Below are positions 7,543 to 17,004 of a stretch of DNA of 64,000 nt, piece by piece; positions within the stretch are counted from its first letter, which is position 1, and every line of letters begins with the position of its first letter. The stretch is from contig CAXTRK010000001.1 of NCBI GenBank assembly GCA_964246745.1, positions 124,001 through 188,000 on the forward strand, given 5' to 3'. This stretch comes from Lichenicoccus sp964246745. GTDB taxonomy: Bacteria > Pseudomonadota > Alphaproteobacteria > Acetobacterales > Acetobacteraceae. The notes beneath the pieces are model-generated. The model was not told where the DNA came from. It ran no database searches and worked only from the letters and a program-made list of their open reading frames with translations. The translations under genes were made by a program, and so were the position numbers.

Positions 7543-8366
7543 CAGCGGGCAGTCTCGTCGAAGAAGCCGCGCAGGGCGGTGGCGACTTCAACCGGCGCTT
7601 CCTCGGCGAGGAAGTGCCCCGCCGGCACCGCGCCGCCCGAGACCGTGTTGTCGACGCAGTCGCGCCACAGCCGCAGCGGGTCATACCAGCCGCCGATGCG
7701 GCCGCGCGTGCCCCAGAGCACCAGCGTCGGACAGTTCAGGCGCAGCCGGTGGCCGGGCTCGGCGCCATGCGGCGTGCGCGCCCGGCTGGCCTCCGAGGCG
7801 GCCGCCGCGTCAGGCTGGCTCAGCACAGCATCGGCGCGAAGATAGTCGGCCACCGCTTCGGCATGAAAGAAGTGGGCGTCGCCGCCCGGTTCCGCGGCAC
7901 GGAACCATTCGGAGGGGGCGCGCGTCACCAGCGCCTCCGGCTTGGGATGGAGCTGGCCGAACCAGCAGCTTGGATAGCTACCGAGCGCGTAGGCCATGTC
8001 GGCGCGATTCCAATGCTCAAGCACCGGCACGATCTCGAGCACGGCAAGCCGGCGCACACGCTCCGGCGCGTCGAGCGCCATGCGGCAGGCGACGTGCCCG
8101 CCGAGATCATGCCCCGCGACATCGAAGCGCGCGTGGCCGAGAGCGGTCATCAGGCCGAGCATGTCGTGGGCCAGCGCCGCCTCGCTTTTCTCGCGCGGCA
8201 GGTCGGGACAGATGACCGTGCGGCCGTGGCGGAGCGGCGGCGCCGCCGCATGCCACATGGCATGGGTCTGCGGCTGGCCGTGCAGCAGCAGCAGCGCCGG
8301 TCCGTCGCCGCCGCTGCGCAGTCGCACCGCACCGCTCTCGTCGAGCGTGAAGCCTTCGAAGAACAT
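7542..8366 (-). CDS. Alpha/beta hydrolase, haloacetate dehalogenase/epoxide hydrolase type
   Basis: A 274-residue alpha/beta-hydrolase. The oxyanion motif HGQPQTHAMW, the nucleophile elbow GHDLGG (Asp nucleophile, as in haloalkane and haloacetate dehalogenases and epoxide hydrolases), and the catalytic His in GGAVPAGHFLAEE are visible. Overall it resembles fluoroacetate dehalogenases (MFFEGFT start, CRMALDAPERV). However, the two arginines that bind the carboxylate in the known fluoroacetate enzyme (HDRGGR) are Leu and His here, so haloacetate is doubtful as substrate. Start 8366 is chosen for family fit; an in-frame ATG at 8402 is possible. It is coupled to the downstream phosphatase-like gene. 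Confidence 0.8.
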   Translation of the reverse strand: MFFEGFTLDESGAVRLRSGGDGPALLLLHGQPQTHAMWHAAAPPLRHGRTVICPDLPREKSEAALAHDMLGLMTALGHARFDVAGHDLGGHVACRMALDAPERVRRLAVLEIVPVLEHWNRADMAYALGSYPSCWFGQLHPKPEALVTRAPSEWFRAAEPGGDAHFFHAEAVADYLRADAVLSQPDAAAASEASRARTPHGAEPGHRLRLNCPTLVLWGTRGRIGGWYDPLRLWRDCVDNTVSGGAVPAGHFLAEEAPVEVATALRGFFDETAR

Positions 8367-8456
8367 GGTATCTGCATAGCGTGGCCGCGCGTCCGCGTGC
8401 ATTGGAAATCGAATCGTGCCAAAGCACGCCGCCATTTTGCCTGAGTGGAGCGCGTG

Positions 8457-9875
8457 ATGTCCGGTCTGGACCCAGAGGATTGGCGCGATCTGCGGGCGCT
8501 CGGCCATACCATGCTCGACGACATGTTCGACCGGCTTGAAGGCTTGCGCGAGACCCCGGTCTGGCAGCGCATGCCGGACACGCTGCGCGACGAGCTGCGC
8601 GCACCGCTGCCGGCGGCGGGAAGCCCGCCCGAGCAGGTCTATGCCGACTTCCAGCGGCTGGTCGCCCCCTTCGGCGTCGGCAACACGCACCCGCGCTTCA
8701 TGGGCTGGGTGCATGGTGGGGGAACCGCCATCGGCATGTTGGCCGAGCTGCTGGCAGGCGCGATGAACGCCAATCTCGGCGGCCGTGATCACGCGCCGAT
8801 CGAGGTCGAGCGGCAGGTGGTGCGCTGGGCGGCCGAGATGGTCGGCATGCCAGAAACCAGCGGCGGCCTGCTGGTCACCGGCTCGTCGATGGCCAACATG
8901 ATCGCGGTGCTGGTCGCGCGTCGGCACGCGGCCGGCGCCGCGGTGCGCACCGACGGTGTCGGCGCGTTGGCGCTCACCGGCTATGCCGGCGGCAACGCGC
9001 ATGGCTGCGTGCCGCGCGCCTTCGACATGGCGGGGCTTGGCAGCCACGCGCTGCGCCAGGTCGCCTGCGATCCGGACGGCCGAATCAGCCTGGGGGCGCT
9101 CGTGGAGTCGGTCCAGCGGGATCGCGCGCGCGGGCGTCAGCCTTTCCTGGTGGTCGGGACAGTGGGTTCGGTGGACACCGGCGCGGTGGACGATCTTCGC
9201 GCGATGGCATCGTTCTGCCGCGACCAGGGGCTATGGTTCCATGTCGATGGCGCGTTCGGCGCGCTCGCGGCACTCTCGCCGCGCCTGCGTGGGGTGCTGG
9301 ACGGCATCGGGCAGGCCGACAGTCTGGCGTTCGATTTCCATAAATGGGCCCAGGTGCCGTACGACGCGGGATGCGTGCTGATCCGTGATGCGTCGCTGCA
9401 GGTGGAAACCTTCGCGCAGAACCTCGCCTATCTTGCGGGCTCCGACCGGGGCGTCGCCGGCAATGCGCCCTGGCCGGCCGATCTCGGTCCCGACCTGTCG
9501 CGCGGCTTCCGGGCGCTCAAGGTCTGGATGACGCTGAAGACCTATGGCGCCGAACGAATTGGCCGGCTGGTGGAGGAGTGCTGCGACGTGGCGCGCCACC
9601 TGGCGGCCAGGATTTCAAGGGAAGCCTCGCTTGAACTGCTGGCGCCGGTCACTCTCAACATCGTCTGCTTCCGGGTGCGTCGGCCGGATGCTGATCTCGA
9701 CGCGCTGAACGCGGAGCTGGTGAAGGATCTGCATGAGGCCGGCATCGCGGTGCCGTCGACGACCTGGATCCAGGGCGCGCTTGCCATACGCGCCGCCATC
9801 GTCAATCACCGCACCACCAACGACGATGTCGATGCGGTGATCGACGGATTGCTCCGGCTGGCAATGCGGCGATAG
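8457..9875 (+). CDS. PLP-dependent group II amino acid decarboxylase
   Basis: A 472-residue member of the DDC/glutamate-decarboxylase-like fold family (Pfam pyridoxal_deC). The PLP lysine is K296 in the signature DFHKW. The cofactor aspartate sits in FHVDGAFG, and the phosphate-binding GSSMANM segment is present. It would decarboxylate an aromatic or similar L-amino acid to an amine; the substrate cannot be told. The ATG at 8457 has a GGAG six bases upstream, better than the in-frame GTG at 8445. The gene is divergent from the alpha/beta hydrolase, with about 90 bases between the two starts. Confidence 0.87.
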   Translation: MSGLDPEDWRDLRALGHTMLDDMFDRLEGLRETPVWQRMPDTLRDELRAPLPAAGSPPEQVYADFQRLVAPFGVGNTHPRFMGWVHGGGTAIGMLAELLAGAMNANLGGRDHAPIEVERQVVRWAAEMVGMPETSGGLLVTGSSMANMIAVLVARRHAAGAAVRTDGVGALALTGYAGGNAHGCVPRAFDMAGLGSHALRQVACDPDGRISLGALVESVQRDRARGRQPFLVVGTVGSVDTGAVDDLRAMASFCRDQGLWFHVDGAFGALAALSPRLRGVLDGIGQADSLAFDFHKWAQVPYDAGCVLIRDASLQVETFAQNLAYLAGSDRGVAGNAPWPADLGPDLSRGFRALKVWMTLKTYGAERIGRLVEECCDVARHLAARISREASLELLAPVTLNIVCFRVRRPDADLDALNAELVKDLHEAGIAVPSTTWIQGALAIRAAIVNHRTTNDDVDAVIDGLLRLAMRR

Positions 9876-9877
9876 GT

Positions 9878-10936
9878 TTATGGCACCTCAGAGGCGCGCT
9901 TGCGGCCTTGGTCCGCGATGCTGTGATCGGCAAGTGTGTCCTCGACATAGAGCATCTGCACCGCGACCAGGGCGGCCGCGGCGAGCGGGGTTCCGAGCGC
10001 CACGCCGAGCACGCCGAACAAGGTTCCCGAGATCGTCATCGCGACGACCGTGAGCGCCGGCGGCAGATGCACCAGACGCCGCTGCACCAGCGGCGCCACG
10101 ACATAGCCCTCGACGCAGTGGCAGAGGACGCAGATGCCCAACGCCCACAGCGCCAGTGTCCAGTTGATGGTCAGCGCCACCAGCACCGCGGGCACTCCGG
10201 CAAGGATCGCGCCAAAATAGGGGATGAAGGTCAGCAGTCCCGCAAGCAGGCCGAGAGCCCAAGGTTCCGGCACCCCGACCAGCAGGAAACCCGATGCGGC
10301 AAGCACGCCCACGGTGATCATGTCCACGAGCTGGCCCAGGCACCAGAGCCGCAGCACATGGCCGATCCGCGTCATGACCTCATTCGCGCGCGCGCGCCTG
10401 CCGACCGGCACCAGGTGCAGCACGCCCCTCACATAGAGGTCGGGAGACGCCGCCAGGTAGAGCGCCGTGATGATCACGATGACGATGTCGGCGATGACGG
10501 TGAGGGTGGAGCCGAGCACCGTCTCCACCGGCGATGCCAGCTTTCCCGCCATGCCGCGCACCGTCTGCATGCCGCCGCCGGATGCGGCACCGCTCGCGTT
10601 CTGCCCGAGATCCTGTTGCAGGGCGCGCCACTCCTGGGTGACGCGCGTGACCAGGTCGCGTCCCTCGTGGATGAGTTTAGGCGCGATCCAGTAGGCGGCG
10701 CCGGCGATCGCCAGCAGGGCGGCAATGCTGACCACCGCCAGCATCAGCCCTCTCGACTGGCCGGTGCGCGCCGCGAACCATGTCGCCATGCCATGCAGGA
10801 TGCAGGCGAACAGCACACCCAGGAAGACGAGCAGCACGACGTCGGCGAGCAGCCAGACCAGCAGCACGATGGCCGCGACGACCGCGATCTGGAGCAGGAT
10901 TTGCGGCATGGAGCTTTGCGATGAATAAGCCGGCAT
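9878..10936 (-). CDS. AI-2E family transporter (UPF0118)
   Basis: A 352-residue polytopic inner-membrane protein with about eight transmembrane helices: two near the N-terminus (10-60), one at about 62-84, a soluble segment rich in Gly/Ala (90-140), then a cluster from 145 onward. The segment LLAGLLTFIPYFGAILAGVPAVLVAL is the family hallmark. Members include TqsA (autoinducer-2 export) and Na+/H+ antiporters, so the cargo is not predictable. It starts six bases after the pqiC stop and is probably the last gene of the pqi unit. ATG 10909 is an alternative start. It converges with the decarboxylase gene with two bases between stops. Confidence 0.85.
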   Translation of the reverse strand: MPAYSSQSSMPQILLQIAVVAAIVLLVWLLADVVLLVFLGVLFACILHGMATWFAARTGQSRGLMLAVVSIAALLAIAGAAYWIAPKLIHEGRDLVTRVTQEWRALQQDLGQNASGAASGGGMQTVRGMAGKLASPVETVLGSTLTVIADIVIVIITALYLAASPDLYVRGVLHLVPVGRRARANEVMTRIGHVLRLWCLGQLVDMITVGVLAASGFLLVGVPEPWALGLLAGLLTFIPYFGAILAGVPAVLVALTINWTLALWALGICVLCHCVEGYVVAPLVQRRLVHLPPALTVVAMTISGTLFGVLGVALGTPLAAAALVAVQMLYVEDTLADHSIADQGRKRASEVP

Positions 10937-10942
10937 CGGCCG

Positions 10943-11536
10943 TCACGAACACGCGTTCAAGGATGCCGCGATCCGCCCGGCGAGCTGGCCGAGCGCCTGG
11001 CTCATTCCGGCGACCGCGTCCTCCGTGGTGGTGCCCGCCGTCGTGGACAGCGATTGCGGCCGCGCGCCAGAGACCGCGCCGCCGGGGCTGGTGAGCGTCC
11101 AATCGGCGCGAAGCTCGACCTGGCCGGCCGCGTCAGGCAGGAAGCGCTCGATGCTGACCGAGAGCGCCGTAGCACCCGACGGCGGCGCGGGCTCTCCGGG
11201 CAACAGCACGGCGCCAGCCGGCAAGCGTGTTTGCAGATCCTGTGCCAGCACCTGCTGGACCATGCCGTCGAGCGGCGCCGCCCAGCGCTGTTCGCCGGCG
11301 ATGGCGAGTTCGTGCGGCCCCTTGGCGCGCACGATCGAAAGCCGGTCCAGCGTCTCCGGCAAGCTCACCCGCTGCACGGAGAGCGGAGCGCGCAGGCACG
11401 ACGAACCGGCCTGCGGCGCCGTGCTCGGAGGCGAGGCGGACAGTTGATAGTACTGCGTCGGACGGCTGCCGCACGCGGCCTCGATCAGCACCATCGACAG
11501 TGCCGCCACCATTCCCGCGCCTTGCCGCGTCCTCAT
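10943..11536 (-). CDS. pqiC: PqiC-like ABC-type transport auxiliary lipoprotein
   Basis: A 197-residue protein with an N-terminal export signal ending at a cysteine (IEAACGS), consistent with a lipoprotein though the -3 residue is not the usual leucine. The rest matches the PqiC/DUF330 (ABC_trans_aux) family: the start YYQLSA, a central VQRVSLPETLDRLSIV segment, and a VSIERF strand. In Escherichia coli PqiC is an outer-membrane lipoprotein that docks the PqiB tunnel for lipid transfer between membranes. Its ATG overlaps the pqiB stop by four bases. Confidence 0.83.
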   Translation of the reverse strand: MRTRQGAGMVAALSMVLIEAACGSRPTQYYQLSASPPSTAPQAGSSCLRAPLSVQRVSLPETLDRLSIVRAKGPHELAIAGEQRWAAPLDGMVQQVLAQDLQTRLPAGAVLLPGEPAPPSGATALSVSIERFLPDAAGQVELRADWTLTSPGGAVSGARPQSLSTTAGTTTEDAVAGMSQALGQLAGRIAASLNACS

Positions 11537-13206
11537 TGGCCCGAACCCCGCCCCACCAGCACGGCGGAGGGATGCTGGTCGAGGAAATCGGTCAGTTCGC
11601 GAAGCGCGCGGGCGGTACGCGTGACCTCGTAGAGGGTCTGCGGCAGTGCCGCACTTCCCGGCGCGCTCGCGGTGGTTCCCCGCGCCGAAAGCAGGCCTTG
11701 CGCCGCGGCCAGCGAGGATTGCGCCTGGGCTACGGTGCTGCGCAACTGCGCCAGCGCCGGCGGCACGTCGTGGTCCATGGCCAGGGTGATCCGTTGCAGG
11801 TTGGCGGTCGAGCGATCGACCTGGCGGAGCGTCGCGGTCATCGCCGGCGAGCTGACCAGATGGGCGACCGAGCCGGAGATGTCTTGCAGGTTCTGGGCGA
11901 TCTGCGGCAGCGGCATCTCGTTGACCTTGGTCATGATGTCATTCACCTGCGACTCGATGCCGGAAATGCCGCCGCTGCCGCCCGAGAGGCTGGGGATCTC
12001 CGGAACCGGCCCGCTTCCGAGCGTGCCGCCCGACCCAGGGACGAACTTCAAGGCGATCTGCTCGCTGCCGACAACCGGCGGCGAGGACGTGAGTTCTGCG
12101 CGAAGCCCCTGTCCGACCAAATGGCGCAGCATGTCGTCCATCTGTGCCCGCGGTTGGCGCCATCGGGCGCCGCTCGTCAGCGCCACCTGTCCGGGTTTGA
12201 GCGCGATCCTGGCCGCGACCGAGAGGGATCCGGTCTGCGGGTCGTAAAGCAGGTTGGCATCGACCACGGAGCCGATCCGCTTGCCGACCAGCGTGACCGG
12301 CGCCTCCGCCTGCGGCACGCCGCTGGCATGGTGGAACACCACCCTATAGACGACGTCGCGCCCATCCGGCGCGTTCTCGGCCGCATCTTCGCTGCCGTAC
12401 AGCGTGAAGCCCTGCCCCGTGGCCGCGGGCTGGCCACGCGGCGCGCTTGCCGGCGTGGCGAAATCGATGGCGCCTTCGAGCAAGGCGGAAATGCCCTGGA
12501 ACTGCACGCTGACGCCGCTGCCGCCAGTGGCGATATGCACCGGTCCCGCCCGCCAGAACCGCGTGTTCCCATAGACCAGCTTGTCGTAGGGAGCATTGAC
12601 GAAGGCGCTGATGGTGAAGCCGTTGCCGCCGGTCATCTGCACGCGGTCGACCTTGCCCACCTGTTGCCCAAGCGTATAGATCAGGGTGCCGGGATGGATC
12701 GAGCCAAGTTGTGACGAATGCAGCGTCACCGCCGAGCCGGTTTCTCCGAAGTCGAGGATCGGCGGCTGGGCGAGGCCGGTATAATGCGCCTGCTGCTTGC
12801 CGGGATGCGGTATCATTCCCACCGAGGCGCCCTCGATCAGCGCCTTGATGTCGGACAGCCTCGAAAAACTCGCGCTCTTGCCGGCGATCCAGAACTCGGT
12901 GCCTTTGCCGAGATGGTTCTTCATGTCGGTGTCGAGGTTGAGCTTGACGCGCATATGCTTGAGGTCGGGCTCGATATGCGCCTCCGAGACGGTGCCGACA
13001 TCATAGCTCTGGAACTTCACCTTGGTGTCGCCGGCACGCAGATTGGCGATGGTCGGGAAGACGACCTCGACGGTAGGCCCGGCCTCCGTCCAGCTCCTCA
13101 GCGCAAGCCAGAGCACGATGCCGACCGCGGCGACCGGAACCGCCCAGATCCAGCCCGGAAACCAGCCATGCTTCTCTTCGGCGCTGCGCGGCGCATTGTC
13201 GTTCAT
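11533..13206 (-). CDS. pqiB: PqiB, MCE-domain envelope lipid transport protein
   Basis: A 557-residue protein anchored by one N-terminal transmembrane helix (about 17-37, IWAVPVAAVGIVLWLAL). Three MCE/MlaD domains follow (roughly 45-150, 155-260, 285-390), each opening with a VEVVF- or VTLH-like strand and a G.VG motif. A C-terminal helical region after 420, with heptad-like segments from 440 on, corresponds to the coiled tunnel of PqiB. Such proteins form a periplasm-spanning channel for lipids. Length and domain count match the PqiB/YebT group. The gene overlaps both neighbours by four bases, so pqiA-pqiB-pqiC is translated as a coupled unit. Confidence 0.92.
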   Translation of the reverse strand: MNDNAPRSAEEKHGWFPGWIWAVPVAAVGIVLWLALRSWTEAGPTVEVVFPTIANLRAGDTKVKFQSYDVGTVSEAHIEPDLKHMRVKLNLDTDMKNHLGKGTEFWIAGKSASFSRLSDIKALIEGASVGMIPHPGKQQAHYTGLAQPPILDFGETGSAVTLHSSQLGSIHPGTLIYTLGQQVGKVDRVQMTGGNGFTISAFVNAPYDKLVYGNTRFWRAGPVHIATGGSGVSVQFQGISALLEGAIDFATPASAPRGQPAATGQGFTLYGSEDAAENAPDGRDVVYRVVFHHASGVPQAEAPVTLVGKRIGSVVDANLLYDPQTGSLSVAARIALKPGQVALTSGARWRQPRAQMDDMLRHLVGQGLRAELTSSPPVVGSEQIALKFVPGSGGTLGSGPVPEIPSLSGGSGGISGIESQVNDIMTKVNEMPLPQIAQNLQDISGSVAHLVSSPAMTATLRQVDRSTANLQRITLAMDHDVPPALAQLRSTVAQAQSSLAAAQGLLSARGTTASAPGSAALPQTLYEVTRTARALRELTDFLDQHPSAVLVGRGSGQ

Positions 13207-14447
13207 GATGGTTCCACCGCATCCCAGAGCAGGCGCGGATCGAACGCGCGAGAGGCCAGCATGGTCAGTATCACGACGCCGAGCAGCGCCGGCAGCCCGA
13301 TGCCGATCTTGACGCTGGCGAGCTGACCGAATTGCAGCAGCGGCATGTAAACCACCACCGTGAACACGTCCATCGTCGACCAGCGGCCTAGTTCATCGAC
13401 AACGCGAAAGCATCGTGTCTTGAACACCAGGTGCCGGGTCGAGCGACTGCGCACTGATGCATAGAACCACAGGATCGCCATCAGCTTGACGAATGGAATG
13501 GCGATGCTGGTGGTGAAGACGCAGCCGGCGAGGAACCACAGATTGGCGCCGAGCAGCTTGCTCACCGCGGAAAACAGCGTATGCGCCGAGGTGCCGCCAA
13601 ACCACTTCAGTATGCTCAGCGGATAGATGTTGGCGACCGGATACAGCAGCACGCCGCCGATGGTGAGTGCGAGTGCCGAGGTCAGCCCGGCTGGATTACG
13701 CCTGCGCAAACGCACGCCGCAGCGCCGGCAACGCTCTCCGTCGCACGAGGCCGCAACCACCAGGCCGCAGGCTGGACAGCCGAATGCGCCCGGTCCCGGG
13801 GAGGTATTCTCCGGCTCGATGATGCGCCAGACACGACGCCGCTCCAGCGTGCCGCGCGTGAGCATCGCCATCAGTGCCGCGCCAAGAAAGCACCATCCGC
13901 CGGGGCCGATCGAGGCGCCGCCGATTTCGAGCAGACGGCTGAAGCCGATTGCGACGCCGATCAGGAACACGTCCGGCATGGCCCAGAGATCGAGCCCCTC
14001 GGCGATCCGGAACAGCGGTCCCACCCAGGGGCGCCGGTAGCGCAGCAACACCGCGGTCAGGGCAACCGCCAGCAGGGCGAAACGGAAGAACGGAAACACG
14101 ATGGCGAGCAACCCCGCGATGATCGCGGTGAGCGGCCAGCCCTGGTTCCAGATGATGCCGAGGCCCGACGAGAGATAACCGTGAGAGGTGAAACCGGCCT
14201 TGGAGAGCGTGATCAGCAGCAGGAGGTTGGCCGGTATCAGCAGGATCAGCGTGGTGAGCGCGCAGGCCAGAGCGGCGCCGGGGGGGCGGCCGGAGGCATG
14301 TTCGAGCGTGCCGCGGCACTGCCAGCAGCGCAGCAGGCCGGACCTGATCGGCGGCAGCGCCTGGATGGCCGCGCAGTCCGGACAGGCGATGATGTTGGGA
14401 CCCCGGCCCGGCGACGCCGCTTGTATCGGGGCTGGGACGCGCTGCAT
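13203..14447 (-). CDS. pqiA: PqiA, paraquat-inducible protein A
   Basis: A 414-residue inner-membrane protein made of two homologous halves. Each half has a zinc ribbon (CPDCAAIQ...CWQCRG at about 22-45 and CPACGLVV...CRRCG at about 220-245) followed by four transmembrane helices. The family motifs PANLLLL and PVANIYPLSI, and the closing DVFTVVVYMPLLQFG, are visible. PqiA is the membrane partner of the PqiB/PqiC lipid conduit. The gene lies 68 bases after glgA on the same strand, so it may be read from the glg promoter as well as its own. Confidence 0.92.
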   Translation of the reverse strand: MQRVPAPIQAASPGRGPNIIACPDCAAIQALPPIRSGLLRCWQCRGTLEHASGRPPGAALACALTTLILLIPANLLLLITLSKAGFTSHGYLSSGLGIIWNQGWPLTAIIAGLLAIVFPFFRFALLAVALTAVLLRYRRPWVGPLFRIAEGLDLWAMPDVFLIGVAIGFSRLLEIGGASIGPGGWCFLGAALMAMLTRGTLERRRVWRIIEPENTSPGPGAFGCPACGLVVAASCDGERCRRCGVRLRRRNPAGLTSALALTIGGVLLYPVANIYPLSILKWFGGTSAHTLFSAVSKLLGANLWFLAGCVFTTSIAIPFVKLMAILWFYASVRSRSTRHLVFKTRCFRVVDELGRWSTMDVFTVVVYMPLLQFGQLASVKIGIGLPALLGVVILTMLASRAFDPRLLWDAVEPS

Positions 14448-14515
14448 CAGTCGCGCACTCCTCGTTGCGGTTTTGGAATATCAACGGATCTGCGTGGCAC
14501 AGTTCCGCAGCGGGT

Positions 14516-15736
14516 TCAGTCGTGATCCAGCAACGACTGATACAAGGCGATCGTGGTCTGCGCGATCCTATCCCAACTGAAATGATCAACCACGCGCTCG
14601 CGTCCGGCGGCGCCAAACCGGCGGCGCAACGCCTCGTCGCCGGCGAGCCGGTTGATCGCGGCGGCGAGCGCCCGCGAAAAGGCGGCTGGCTCCGCCGGCT
14701 CGAAGGCGCCTGGCACCAGCCCGGCATCGACAAGCAGGCCGGTCTGCTCCGGCAGCACCACTTCCGGGATGCCGCCCACCTTGGAGGCGACCACCGCGGT
14801 CTCGCAGGCCATCGCCTCAAGGTTGATGATGCCGAACGGCTCATACACCGACGGGCAGCAGAACACCGCCGCGTGCGTGTAGAGCTGGATCGTCGCCGGC
14901 CGCGGCAGCATCTCGCTTATCCAGATGACGCCGACACGGCCAGCCGCGGCACGGGCGACGCCTGCCTCCATTTCCCGGCCGATTTCCGGTGTGTCGGGCG
15001 CCCCCGCGCACAGCACCACCTGGACGGCCGGATCGATGTCGGGGATCGCGTTGACAAGATGGATGATGCCTTTCTGCCGGGTGATCCTGCCCACGAACAG
15101 GACGTAGGGCCGGCCCGGGTCGATGCCGAACCGGGTCAGCACGTCGGTGTCGCGGCTTGGCCGATACTCCTCCGGATCGATGCCGTTATGGATGACATGC
15201 ACGCGTTCGGGCGGCACGTTGAACAGGCGCAACACATCCTCGCGTGTCTCGCGCGAGACGGCAATCACCGCGCGTGCCTGTTCGATGGCGGTACGTTCCA
15301 TCCAGGCGCTGAGATGCCAGGCGCGGCCAAGCTGCTCGACCTTCCATGGCCGCAACGGCTCCAGCGAGTGGATGGTCAGGACGCTGGGAATGTCCCAGAG
15401 CTGGCTCGCCAGCACCCCGCCCATGTCGGCGTACCAGGTGTGGCAATGCACGAGGTCGGCGTCGAGCGTGTCCTTGGCCATGGCCAGGGAGCGGGCGAAG
15501 GCGTCGACGGCGCCGACAAACCGCGGATCGGTGCCGACCTTGGTCTCCTCCCACTGCGGGTAGCCGCGTACGCGCAACCGGCCGGTGTCGCTGTTCTGGT
15601 CGCCGAAGCAGCGCACCTCGACGGCGATGTGTCGCGCCAGCGCCTTGGCGAGGTACTCGACATGCACGCCGGCTCCGCCATAGATGCTCGGCGGATATTC
15701 CTTGCTGAACAGCGCTACCTTGCGCAGCGTGGCCAT
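14516..15736 (-). CDS. glgA: GT4-family glycogen synthase
   Basis: A 406-residue glycosyltransferase of family GT4 (GT-B fold). The N-terminal KEYPPSIYGGAGVH holds the Lys-x-Gly-Gly loop; the C-terminal domain starts near VLFVGRITRQKG and carries the nucleotide-sugar motif CCPSVYEPFGIINLEAMAC. It resembles the actinobacterial-type GlgA/GlgM synthase more than the GT5 enterobacterial GlgA, so it may extend glycogen or make maltose-1-phosphate from ADP-glucose. It follows glgC directly, with the TGATG overlap that fixes the ATG start at 15736 (a GTG lies one codon upstream). Confidence 0.88.
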   Translation of the reverse strand: MATLRKVALFSKEYPPSIYGGAGVHVEYLAKALARHIAVEVRCFGDQNSDTGRLRVRGYPQWEETKVGTDPRFVGAVDAFARSLAMAKDTLDADLVHCHTWYADMGGVLASQLWDIPSVLTIHSLEPLRPWKVEQLGRAWHLSAWMERTAIEQARAVIAVSRETREDVLRLFNVPPERVHVIHNGIDPEEYRPSRDTDVLTRFGIDPGRPYVLFVGRITRQKGIIHLVNAIPDIDPAVQVVLCAGAPDTPEIGREMEAGVARAAAGRVGVIWISEMLPRPATIQLYTHAAVFCCPSVYEPFGIINLEAMACETAVVASKVGGIPEVVLPEQTGLLVDAGLVPGAFEPAEPAAFSRALAAAINRLAGDEALRRRFGAAGRERVVDHFSWDRIAQTTIALYQSLLDHD

Positions 15737-17004
15737 CACAGCGAAAGCCGGTCGATCATCGGCTTGGTGATCAGGCAGATGCCATTTTCGGTGCGGCGGA
15801 AGCGGGCGGCGTCGAGCTCCGGATCCTCGCCGACGACAAGTCCCTCCGGAATATGCACGCGGCTGTCGATGACGACGTCCTTGAGCCGCGCATGGCGGCC
15901 GATGCTGACATAGGGCAGCACCACCGCCCGGTCGACCTCGCAGAAGGAATGCACGTGCACACCGGTGAACAGCAGGGAGCGGTTGACCCGGCTGCCGCTG
16001 ATGATGCAGCCGCCGGAGATCAGCGAATCCGTGGACTGCCCGCGCCGGCCCTGGTCGTTATGGACGAATTTCGCCGGCGGCGTGATCTCGCCATAGGTCC
16101 AGATCGGCCAGTCGCGGTCATAGAGATCAAGGCCCGGAACCGGATCGGTGAGATCGATATTGGCTTCCCAGTAGGCATCGACGGTGCCGACGTCGCGCCA
16201 GTAGATCTCCGCATCGTGCGACGACCGCACGCAGGAGTGGCGGAACTGATGGGCGATGGCTTTGCCGTGCTTGACGATGTGCGGGATGATGTTCTTGCCG
16301 AAATCGTGGCTGCTGTCCGGGTCTTCCGCGTCGCGCCTGAGCTGATCGACCAGGAAGCGCGTCTCGAACACGTAGATGCCCATGCTGGCCAGGGCCTGCT
16401 CCGGGTTGCCAGGGATCGCGGGCGGGTCAGCGGGCTTCTCAAGGAACGAGACGACGCGGTCGTCTTCATCGACGTGCATGACGCCGAAGGCGGTGGCCTG
16501 CAATCGCGGCACGGCAATGCAGCCGACGGTCACGTCGGCCTCGGTTTGCACATGCTGCTGCAACATGACCTCGTAGTCCTGCTTATAGACGTGATCGCCG
16601 GCAAGCAGAACGATGTAGCGCGGCCCATAGCTCTCGATGATGTCCAGGTTCTGAAACACCGCGTCCGCGGTGCCGGCATACCAGGCGTGTTCGGAGACGC
16701 GCTGGCTTGCCGGCAGGATGTCAAAGCTCTCGTTGCGTTCAGGACGGAAGAAATTCCAGCCGCGCTGCATATGCCGGATCAGGCTGTGCGCCTTGTACTG
16801 AGTGGCGACGCCGATGTGGCGGATGCCGGAGTTCATCGCGTTGCTCAGCGCAAAGTCGATGATCCGCGATTTGCCGCCGAAATAGACCGCGGGCTTGGCC
16901 CGACGATCGGTCATTTCCATTAACCGGCTGCCGCGTCCTCCAGCCAGGACGTAGGCCATCGCATTGCGGGAGAGTGAGGCGTTCTGCTGCACCGGGTTGA
17001 TCAT
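15736..17004 (-). CDS. glgC: Glucose-1-phosphate adenylyltransferase (ADP-glucose pyrophosphorylase)
   Basis: A 422-residue enzyme making ADP-glucose from ATP and glucose-1-phosphate, the committed step of bacterial glycogen synthesis. The N-terminal nucleotidyltransferase domain shows AYVLAGGRGSRL and the PAVYFGGKSRIIDFALSN segment. The DVGTVDAYWEAN motif and a C-terminal left-handed beta-helix (from about 300) for allosteric control follow. The start at ATG 17004 has a GAGGA Shine-Dalgarno and gives the usual family length; the frame runs 42 codons further upstream without homology. glgC and glgA form the glycogen operon. Confidence 0.95.
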   Translation of the reverse strand: MINPVQQNASLSRNAMAYVLAGGRGSRLMEMTDRRAKPAVYFGGKSRIIDFALSNAMNSGIRHIGVATQYKAHSLIRHMQRGWNFFRPERNESFDILPASQRVSEHAWYAGTADAVFQNLDIIESYGPRYIVLLAGDHVYKQDYEVMLQQHVQTEADVTVGCIAVPRLQATAFGVMHVDEDDRVVSFLEKPADPPAIPGNPEQALASMGIYVFETRFLVDQLRRDAEDPDSSHDFGKNIIPHIVKHGKAIAHQFRHSCVRSSHDAEIYWRDVGTVDAYWEANIDLTDPVPGLDLYDRDWPIWTYGEITPPAKFVHNDQGRRGQSTDSLISGGCIISGSRVNRSLLFTGVHVHSFCEVDRAVVLPYVSIGRHARLKDVVIDSRVHIPEGLVVGEDPELDAARFRRTENGICLITKPMIDRLSL

